This document shows positions 1-5,382 of a DNA stretch of 9,641 bases, one piece after another. The stretch comes from an uncultured Plesiomonas sp. Lineage in GTDB: Bacteria; Pseudomonadota; Gammaproteobacteria; Enterobacterales; CAMTGL01. A program made the translations under genes and the position numbers. Under the pieces are notes generated by a model that searched no databases, was not told the DNA's origin, and saw only the letters and a list, made by a program, of their open reading frames with translations. The stretch is from positions 1-9,641 of the forward strand of contig CAMTGL010000069.1 of assembly GCA_947071955.1 (NCBI GenBank). Direction: 5' to 3'. How positions within the stretch are numbered: position 1 is the first letter of the stretch; the number at the start of each line of letters is the position of its first letter.

Positions 1-1704
1 GCTGGTCGCCCTGCGAATGAATTACTGGGTGATATGGTTGCCAGCGCGCTGGCAAAACTGCCGATGCCAAAACCTATGCGCTGGGCAGATAAGAGCATAT
101 CTTTTATCCGCCCAGTTCACACTGTTACCCTACTTTTGGGTGATGAGCTGGTGGCCGGTGAGATTTTAGGCGTAACGTCTGGCCGCACCGTACGCGGTCA
201 CCGCTTCATGGGCGAAGCACAGTTCACGCTGGAAAATGCTGACCAGTACCCACAAGTGCTCGAAACCCGCGGAAAAGTGATTGCGGATTACCAAACCCGT
301 AAAGCCATTATTTTGGCTGATGCACAAAAAGCGGCCGAGCAACTCGGTGGTATCGCAGATCTTTCAGACAGCTTAGTGGAAGAGGTCACCTCACTGGTCG
401 AGTGGCCAGTAGTACTGACCGCAACATTTGAAGAAAAATTCCTTGCTGTTCCGGCTGAAGCACTGGTTTACACCATGAAAGGTGACCAGAAATACTTCCC
501 GGTCTACAGCAAAGAGGGCAAATTACTGCCGCACTTCATCTTTGTGACCAACATTGAATCGAAAGACCCACAACAGATCATCAGCGGTAATGAGAAAGTG
601 GTGCGTCCGCGTCTGTCTGATGCCGAGTTCTTCTTCAAGACTGACCTCAAACATACACTGGCCGATCGCCTGCCGCGCCTGCAAACCGTACTGTTCCAGC
701 AACAACTCGGTACGCTGCGTGATAAAACTGATCGTATTGAGCAAATGGCTGGTTTTATCGCCGAGCAAATCGGGGCCAACACCGAACATGCCCGCCGTGC
801 CGGTTTATTGTCAAAGTGCGATCTGATGACCAACATGGTGTTTGAATTTACCGACACCCAAGGCGTGATGGGCATGCACTACGCCCGTCACGACGGTGAA
901 GCTGAAGATGTTGCCGTTGCCTTAAACGAGCAGTATATGCCGCGTTTTGCCGGTGATGCCTTGCCATCGTCTCTGGTTGCCTGCGCTGTCGCGCTAGCCG
1001 ACAAAATGGATACGCTGGCCGGTATTTTCGGTATCGGACAACATCCAAAAGGCGATAAAGACCCGTTTGCCCTGCGCCGTGCAGCCTTAGGTGCACTGCG
1101 GATCATCGTTGAAAAGCAGTTGCCACTTGATCTGCAAACGCTGACCGAAGAAGCAGTCCGCTTGTACGGAGACAAAATCAGCAACGCCAATACCGTCAAC
1201 GATGTGGTCGACTTTATGCTTGGCCGTTTCCGTGCTTGGTACCAAGATGAAGGTTTTGGCGTCGATGTGATTCAGGCTGTATTGGCTCGCCGCCCGACCC
1301 GTCCGGCAGATTTTGATGCGCGGGTAAAAGCGGTATCCCACTTCCGTAGCCTTGATGCAGCCATTGCGCTGGCGGCCGCGAATAAGCGGGTATCCAACAT
1401 TCTGGCCAAAGTTGATGGCGAGCTTCCAGCCGCTATCAACAGCGCACTACTGACCGAACCGGCTGAAAAAGCACTGGCCGAGCAGGTAATTGCGCTGTCA
1501 GCTACACTGCAACCGCTGTTTGCAGAAGGCCGTTATCAAGAAGCCCTGACCGAGCTGGCCGCACTGCGTGAGCCGGTTGATGCATTCTTTGATACCGTGA
1601 TGGTAATGGCCGATGATACCGCACTACGTAATAATCGCCTGACCCTACTCAGCACACTGCGCAACCTGTTCCTGCAAATTGCGGATATCTCCGTACTGCA
1701 GTAA
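1..1704 (+). CDS. glyS: Glycyl-tRNA synthetase beta subunit, 5'-truncated by the window edge
   Basis: The beta chain of the bacterial alpha2-beta2 class II glycyl-tRNA synthetase. The alpha chain (glyQ) forms glycyl-adenylate, and the beta chain contributes tRNA recognition and is needed for charging. The frame is open from base 1 and gives 567 residues to the TAA at 1702. The E. coli protein has 689, so about 122 N-terminal residues and the start lie outside. Visible landmarks are an HD-type stretch around residues 290-300 with the motif HYARHDGE, the family block GIGQHPKGDKDPFALRRAA near 340-360, and a C-terminal anticodon-binding helical domain ending LFLQIADISVLQ, close to E. coli. An internal ATG at 34 is not the real start, because the conserved frame continues upstream of it. 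glyQ is expected just upstream. A strong terminator follows 42 bases after the stop. Identification is very secure. Confidence 0.97.
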   Translation, partial: AGRPANELLGDMVASALAKLPMPKPMRWADKSISFIRPVHTVTLLLGDELVAGEILGVTSGRTVRGHRFMGEAQFTLENADQYPQVLETRGKVIADYQTRKAIILADAQKAAEQLGGIADLSDSLVEEVTSLVEWPVVLTATFEEKFLAVPAEALVYTMKGDQKYFPVYSKEGKLLPHFIFVTNIESKDPQQIISGNEKVVRPRLSDAEFFFKTDLKHTLADRLPRLQTVLFQQQLGTLRDKTDRIEQMAGFIAEQIGANTEHARRAGLLSKCDLMTNMVFEFTDTQGVMGMHYARHDGEAEDVAVALNEQYMPRFAGDALPSSLVACAVALADKMDTLAGIFGIGQHPKGDKDPFALRRAALGALRIIVEKQLPLDLQTLTEEAVRLYGDKISNANTVNDVVDFMLGRFRAWYQDEGFGVDVIQAVLARRPTRPADFDARVKAVSHFRSLDAAIALAAANKRVSNILAKVDGELPAAINSALLTEPAEKALAEQVIALSATLQPLFAEGRYQEALTELAALREPVDAFFDTVMVMADDTALRNNRLTLLSTLRNLFLQIADISVLQ

Positions 1705-1745
1705 CCGTTATCGCATAGCGTAAAAACGCGCGTGCAAAAAAATAG

Positions 1746-1780
1746 AGCCCCGTCACGGATAACCCTGACGGGGCTTTTTA
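1746..1780 (+). terminator. Intrinsic terminator of glyS
   Basis: A perfect 10-bp GC-rich stem (AGCCCCGTCA at 1746-1755 pairing with TGACGGGGCT at 1766-1775) with a 10-base loop, followed by a T run at 1775-1779. It lies just after glyS and is oriented to stop + strand transcription before it enters the convergent decarboxylase gene. Confidence 0.93.
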
Positions 1781-1830
1781 ATTTGCTATAGGTTTAGTTC
1801 ACTCTTTTTTACAAAGACGGCCCTACAGAT

Positions 1831-1859
1831 AAAAAAATCCCCGACACATGGCCGGGGAT
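1831..1859 (-). terminator. Intrinsic terminator of the arginine decarboxylase gene
   Basis: On the - strand a 7-bp stem (ATCCCCG at 1837-1843 with CGGGGAT at 1853-1859) and a 9-base loop is followed by seven Ts (the A run 1831-1837 on the + strand). It lies 31 bases past the decarboxylase stop codon. Together with the glyS terminator it makes a back-to-back pair that insulates two convergent genes. Confidence 0.9.
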
Positions 1860-1890
1860 CACTTATCTTACGTCAACGATGCTGTACAAA

Positions 1891-4158
1891 TTACTGCTTT
1901 ACACACATGACGTGGTATACGCCGTCTTCTTTCTCAGCACCTTCAGTTTCGTGTTCGAAACCTGGGAAAGTCTCATCCCATGCTTGCAGTGCCTTCATAT
2001 AACCGATTTGCGGGCTATTTTCGTCACCGAAGTTTTCGCCAGACATCAGCATTGGGATACCTGGTGGATACGGGATAACAGAGTTCGCCGTGGTACGGCC
2101 TTTCAGGTTGGTGATAGAAACCATCTCAACATTATCAGTCACCAATTGAGAGAATGCCTGACCTGGCAACATATCAATTTGTGGCAGAGTTGAATACGCT
2201 TGGTTCAGCTTCACACTTGGGTTGTGGGTTTTTAAGAAGTCGATCATCTTATCGCCCAGATCACGCATACCCAAATCACCGTAAACACTTGGCGCTACCG
2301 CAACCAAATCTGGCAGCACTTCGGTCAGAGGAGTATTGGCATCGTAGTGCTTTTTGAACGCCATCAGGCTGTTCATCAGCGTCACCCACTTACCTTTAGT
2401 CACGCCCATAGAGAACAGGAACATGATTTGGAAGTCAGTAGTACGGGTTGGCACAATACCAATGCTAGACAGGTAAGCAGTAACCAGTGCAGCAGGAACG
2501 CCAGTTGGTTGCAAAGAACCATCAATGTTCAGGCCCGGAGCCAAAATGCTGACTTTAACCGGATCAAGCATTACCCAGTCATCTTCCATTTCAGCAAAAC
2601 CGTGCCACTCTTCACCTGGGCGCAGTTTCCAGCAAGATTGCTCATTGCTCAGCAACTCAACCGGTGCATCTTCAAAACGGAAGGTTTCGCCAGTGCGTGG
2701 GTCAGTCACCATTTCTGGGTTCCACGGTTTGAAGAACCAATCATCGCCCTCGTTGCACTCTTTGTGCATACGCGCTACGGCCTGACGGAAATCAACCGCT
2801 TCTTCAATAACTTCAGCAATCAGATGCTCGCCTTGCTTGCCTTCCATCATCGCCGCAGCAACATCGTTTGATGCAGCAATAGAGTACAGCGGAGAGGTCG
2901 TCGCATGCAGCATATACGCTTGGCTGAACTGCGCTTCTTTAATGTTACGACGGCCTTCACGCATATGAATGAATGAACCCTGAGACAGCGCATTCAACAG
3001 TTTATGTGTAGAGTGAGTCGCAAAAATGGTTGGATCATTTTCATTGTGCTCAGACTTATCACCGCGCATTGCGTGGTAGCCTTTGTACATTGGGTGGAAA
3101 TGAGAATAACCAAACCAAGCTTCATCGTAATGAATACGGTCAACACTCTCACCCAGCAGTTTCTGGATAGTGTCACCGTTATAAATCAGACCATCATAAG
3201 TACAGTTAGTCACAACACTGTAAGAGGCTTTCGCCGCCTTATTGGTGATCAAATCGTTTTCAGCAATCTTCTTCTGGATAGAAGCCGCTTGCATTTGTGC
3301 TTTCGGGATTGGACCGATAATGCCGTATGCGTTACGAGTTGGTGTCATGTAAACTGGGTTAACACCGGTCAGGATCAGACCCTGTTCGATAGACTTGTGG
3401 CTGTTACGGTCACACAGAACAGTATCACCTGCAGCACAACATGCCTGCATGATGGTACGGTTAGAACCCGAAGTACCACCTACCAGTGAGTAGCTACGGT
3501 CAGCACCGAATACGCGGGCAACATATTTTTCACTGTCACCGAATGCGCCGGTATGATCTAGCATCGAACCTAACGCAGCACGTTCAATACCCATATCGGT
3601 ACGGAACAGGTTTTCACCGTAGAAATCAAAGAATTTACGGCCAACCGGCGTTTTACAAAAGCCGATACCACCTTGGTGGCCTGGCGCTGACCATGAGTAC
3701 TCTTTAACTTTCGCGTAATCCATCATCGCCGCCATCAAAGGAGGCATGATAGCTTTCTCATAACGCGCTACCGCAGCTTGCAAACGGCCTACGATAAAGT
3801 CAGTAGTATCATCTAAAATCAGGAAGGTTTCAGTCACCAGCTCCATCAGCTCAGAGGTCACGGCTTTGTTATCACTGTGTGAGCTCACCAGCAGGAATAC
3901 CGGTGCTTTTTCATGGCGAATACGCAGTTGCTTCAAAAAACTGATGATGTTTTGAGCTTCAGCAGGAACCCACTCAGCCATCACACAATCTACTGCCGCA
4001 TTTGAGGTTGCGTAGTTAGTTGCATTCTCATAAGAGTGTGCAAATTGAATCACTTCGCCTTTACTGCTCAGAGAAGAAACAATACGCTCAATCGCCTCTT
4101 CTAAAGGAATATTGGTAACAGCGCTGTTTCCTACGATCAGGTATTTTTTATCACACAT
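1891..4158 (-). CDS. adiA: Biodegradative (acid-inducible type) arginine decarboxylase, PLP-dependent
   Basis: Decarboxylates arginine to agmatine in the cytoplasm and consumes a proton, the basis of arginine-dependent acid resistance. From the ATG at 4158 the protein has 755 residues, essentially the length of E. coli AdiA. The order is an N-terminal wing domain (about 1-130), the PLP fold with TSGSNRT near 229-235 and HYDEAWFGY near 343-351, the lysine motif STHK with Lys386 as the PLP-binding residue (same number as in E. coli AdiA), and a C-terminal domain ending YHVMCVKQ, nearly identical to AdiA. Residue-level likeness is to AdiA rather than the shorter lysine (CadA/LdcC) or ornithine (SpeF) enzymes. 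The frame stays open to a GTG at 4188 and has ATGs at 4173 and 4170. I chose 4158 by homology, length and Lys386 numbering, though only a weak GATGGG precedes it. The gene is divergent from the antiporter at 5383. No AraC-type adiY regulator is adjacent. Confidence 0.93.
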   Translation of the reverse strand: MCDKKYLIVGNSAVTNIPLEEAIERIVSSLSSKGEVIQFAHSYENATNYATSNAAVDCVMAEWVPAEAQNIISFLKQLRIRHEKAPVFLLVSSHSDNKAVTSELMELVTETFLILDDTTDFIVGRLQAAVARYEKAIMPPLMAAMMDYAKVKEYSWSAPGHQGGIGFCKTPVGRKFFDFYGENLFRTDMGIERAALGSMLDHTGAFGDSEKYVARVFGADRSYSLVGGTSGSNRTIMQACCAAGDTVLCDRNSHKSIEQGLILTGVNPVYMTPTRNAYGIIGPIPKAQMQAASIQKKIAENDLITNKAAKASYSVVTNCTYDGLIYNGDTIQKLLGESVDRIHYDEAWFGYSHFHPMYKGYHAMRGDKSEHNENDPTIFATHSTHKLLNALSQGSFIHMREGRRNIKEAQFSQAYMLHATTSPLYSIAASNDVAAAMMEGKQGEHLIAEVIEEAVDFRQAVARMHKECNEGDDWFFKPWNPEMVTDPRTGETFRFEDAPVELLSNEQSCWKLRPGEEWHGFAEMEDDWVMLDPVKVSILAPGLNIDGSLQPTGVPAALVTAYLSSIGIVPTRTTDFQIMFLFSMGVTKGKWVTLMNSLMAFKKHYDANTPLTEVLPDLVAVAPSVYGDLGMRDLGDKMIDFLKTHNPSVKLNQAYSTLPQIDMLPGQAFSQLVTDNVEMVSITNLKGRTTANSVIPYPPGIPMLMSGENFGDENSPQIGYMKALQAWDETFPGFEHETEGAEKEDGVYHVMCVKQ

Positions 4159-4246
4159 AGATAAACCCATCATTAAAATGTACGCCACACAGCTTATCGT
4201 GTTGTAGATAGCAACAGCTTAAGTTGCTACGGCAAGATACGGTCAT
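4151..4246 (-). CDS. Possible 31-codon upstream ORF overlapping the adiA start
   Basis: An ATG at 4246 opens a 31-residue frame (MTVSCRSNLSCCYLQ...) whose TGA stop (4153-4151) overlaps the adiA ATG by eight bases as ATGTGTGA. That layout would allow translational coupling, and adiA itself has only a poor ribosome binding site. Against it, I see no Shine-Dalgarno sequence in front of the small ATG, and there is no run of arginine codons of the kind expected in an arginine-sensing leader peptide. It has four cysteines and no recognisable domain. It may be a chance frame. Confidence 0.2.
   Translation of the reverse strand: MTVSCRSNLSCCYLQHDKLCGVHFNDGFIYV
4209..4229 (-). promoter_or_regulatory. 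Short stem-loop in the adiA leader
   Basis: A 7-bp perfect inverted repeat (TAGCAAC and GTTGCTA) with a 7-base spacer, about 50-70 bases upstream of the adiA start codon. If transcription begins near 4260 this is a hairpin in the untranslated leader. It lacks a following T run, so it is not an intrinsic terminator. Its role is unknown. Confidence 0.4.
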
Positions 4247-4266
4247 AAACTGCAAATTAAAGTTTT

Positions 4267-4295
4267 ATAATGTATTCAGGTTGAATCAGTCTAAA
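4267..4295 (-). promoter_or_regulatory. Candidate adiA promoter
   Basis: On the - strand TTTAGA (4295-4290) and CATTAT (4272-4267) are 17 bases apart, each matching four of six sigma-70 consensus bases. TATAAA overlaps as an alternative -10. Transcription would start near 4260, leaving a leader of roughly 100 nt. Support is only positional and moderate. The large dyad at 4269-4319 is centred on the proposed -35. Confidence 0.3.
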
Positions 4296-4319
4296 AAACA
4301 GAGTCAGCCTGAATACATT
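4269..4319. repeat. Large inverted repeat upstream of adiA
   Basis: A perfect 12-bp inverted repeat, AATGTATTCAGG at 4269-4280 and CCTGAATACATT at 4308-4319. Complementarity continues inward with interruptions to 4287 and 4301, leaving a loop of about 13 bases that contains an A6 tract. No T run follows on either strand, so it is not a terminator. It coincides with the possible adiA promoter and could be an operator for a dimeric regulator or a cruciform-prone element. Confidence 0.75.
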
Positions 4320-4514
4320 TCAAAACCAATAAAAATGAGGTGGAAATAATAACGCATTAAAACTTATTAAAAACATCAGGCAATTCAGCATTTACTTATT
4401 GAGCTACTTACTCAATCAAACTGCCATTTTAAATAACTCGATTTAAAAACAGCGTTGCCTAACTGGTTTAGATATTAAAACTAAAATGTATTTATTGCTA
4501 TTAACTAGTATTTC

Positions 4515-4587
4515 AAAACATTACAAAAACAGAGTTAAAGAATACTAAAACAAAAACAGCACATAAATATTCAAAAAAACCACAAAA
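4515..4587. promoter_or_regulatory. Helically phased A-tracts (probable curved DNA)
   Basis: A runs on the + strand centre at about 4516.5, 4527, 4538, 4548.5, 4554, 4566, 4576 and 4585.5. Apart from the extra tract at 4554, successive spacing is about 9.5-11 bases except for one jump, close to one helical turn. The surrounding 100 bases (4511-4610) contain 55 A and 17 T by my count. Phased A-tracts bend DNA intrinsically, and such sites are commonly bound by H-NS or shape promoter architecture. Confidence 0.55.
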
Positions 4588-4709
4588 CCAGAGACAATCA
4601 GTGCTAAGTGATGAATAATAATAAAATAAATAATCAGAACTTACTGAATAACACGACTTACATAGTCGAAAAGCCAGAGCTGATGCAATCTAATTGCCAT
4701 TTATATTGG

Positions 4710-4723
4710 TTGATGCACATCAC
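4710..4723. promoter_or_regulatory. FNR-like box
   Basis: TTGAT-GCAC-ATCAC matches the FNR consensus TTGAT-N4-ATCAA at nine of ten defined positions. The right half also reads TCACA, so a poor CRP site overlaps. Anaerobic induction is known for E. coli adiA. The box is over 500 bases from either start codon, which weakens the case for direct activation at the promoters proposed here. Confidence 0.35.
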
Positions 4724-5103
4724 ATTTAATTAATTTAATTCATGCCAGCAACAAGCTGAAATAAACTAAAACATATCCATACAGCATGCATCAAATACAA
4801 ACGCCAAGACTAATAAAATCACACTTAGTGTAGATTATTCATACATGCAAATACCTAAAACACACTTGGCAATCAATATATACATACAGTAAAAACCACA
4901 CCTATTTAATAATTTTAAAATTCAATCAGTTAGATTATAAATAACAAATTATTATGGAAATACGAGGTTACGTATTGCCACGGTTTTTTATTGAACTCAA
5001 ATTGACGTTTACCTCTAACTGCAATAATGTTTACAACGTAAAGGTAAGACAAAGCACACCTATTATTCATTGCATTATTTATTTCATATCGTTTATGCAT
5101 AAC

Positions 5104-5133
5104 TTGCTCTAGGTAAATCACTTTATCTATACA
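5104..5133 (+). promoter_or_regulatory. Candidate antiporter promoter (upstream choice)
   Basis: TTGCTC (5104-5109) and TATACA (5128-5133) with an 18-base spacer. The -35 matches poorly and the -10 at four of six positions. The predicted start near 5140 would fall at the outer edge of the foldable leader segment. A competing choice is TTGATA (5202-5207) with TTGAAT (5225-5230) at 17 bases, which would start inside that segment and abolish its closing helix. Confidence 0.22.
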
Positions 5134-5149
5134 GCTATTACATAAGCAC

Positions 5150-5309
5150 ACTGGAAATAAAAGCGTATCTGCATACTCACTATGAGTTAACGATAAGATT
5201 ATTGATACATCTTATTATTGAAATTTGAATGCCAATTTTTGGCAAACAACAGCTCAACATAGTGTCAGTAAAACAGAGAAATGAAAGCGGATATGCTTTT
5301 ATTTCCAGT
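5150..5309 (+). ncRNA. Candidate structured leader RNA of the antiporter gene
   Basis: Two 23-base arms, 5150-5172 and 5287-5309, are inverted repeats with 21 of 23 matches. In the + strand transcript both exceptions (G5165 with U5294, U5170 with G5289) are G-U wobbles, so the helix is continuous. On the - strand they would be C-A mismatches. Enclosed are three hairpins: ACTCA/TGAGT (5175-5187), ATAAGAT/ATCTTAT (5193-5215, extendable to 5188-5220), and TGCCAA/TTGGCA (5230-5244). The element ends 73 bases before the antiporter ATG. I recognise no known riboswitch or leader class. A small mobile element with terminal inverted repeats is the main alternative. Confidence 0.5.
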
Positions 5310-5312
5310 TAG
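5229..5312 (+). CDS. Possible 27-codon leader ORF inside the structured segment
   Basis: ATG at 5229 to TAG at 5310-5312, encoding MPIFGKQQLNIVSVKQ... and ending 70 bases before the antiporter ATG. It spans the innermost hairpin and the right arm of the closing helix, so translation would disrupt the fold, as leader peptides can. No good ribosome binding site precedes it, and it does not resemble the arginine-rich SpeFL peptide that controls speF-potE in E. coli. A 12-codon frame (5281-5319, preceded by AGAG) overlaps it. Either may be chance. Confidence 0.15.
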   Translation: MPIFGKQQLNIVSVKQRNESGYAFISS

Positions 5313-5382
5313 CATATAGCAATGTCTAATTAATCATATTTTTCAAAATTAAAAGAATAATCCCTTATCGGAGATACAATTC

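Larger units (their letters stand above)
4159..5382. other. AT-rich divergent intergenic region, no convincing gene
   Basis: More than 1.2 kb between the divergent decarboxylase and antiporter starts, much richer in A and T than the flanking genes, with stop codons frequent in all frames. The only frame above 70 codons (5151-4930, - strand) starts with GTG, lacks a ribosome binding site and resembles nothing I know. The region instead contains several dyads, phased A-tracts (4515-4587), an FNR-like box (4710-4723) and a foldable segment (5150-5309). Such a long AT-rich control region fits silencing by a nucleoid protein such as H-NS, which is an inference. Confidence 0.7.

Noticed and set aside
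1..1704. glyS starting at the internal ATG (34)
   Set aside because: The conserved frame is open to base 1, and about 122 residues of the family are missing, so the true start is outside the window.
2347..2871. 174-residue + strand frame opposite adiA
   Set aside because: Shadow of the decarboxylase coding strand, with no ribosome binding site or recognisable domain.
4156..4188. Longer adiA start at the GTG (4188) or at ATG 4173 or 4170
   Set aside because: The extra residues have no counterpart in AdiA. Starting at 4158 gives 755 residues and puts the PLP lysine at 386 as in E. coli.
4269..4319. Intrinsic terminator or attenuator in front of adiA
   Set aside because: No T run follows the stem on either strand, and the stem is AT-rich.
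4930..5151. 73-residue frame on the - strand in the AT-rich region
   Set aside because: It begins with GTG, has no ribosome binding site, its composition is that of the AT-rich spacer, and no motif is recognisable. A chance frame is more likely.
5229..5312. SpeFL-type arrest peptide
   Set aside because: The residues do not resemble SpeFL and lack its arginine-rich pattern. It is kept only as a low-confidence leader frame.
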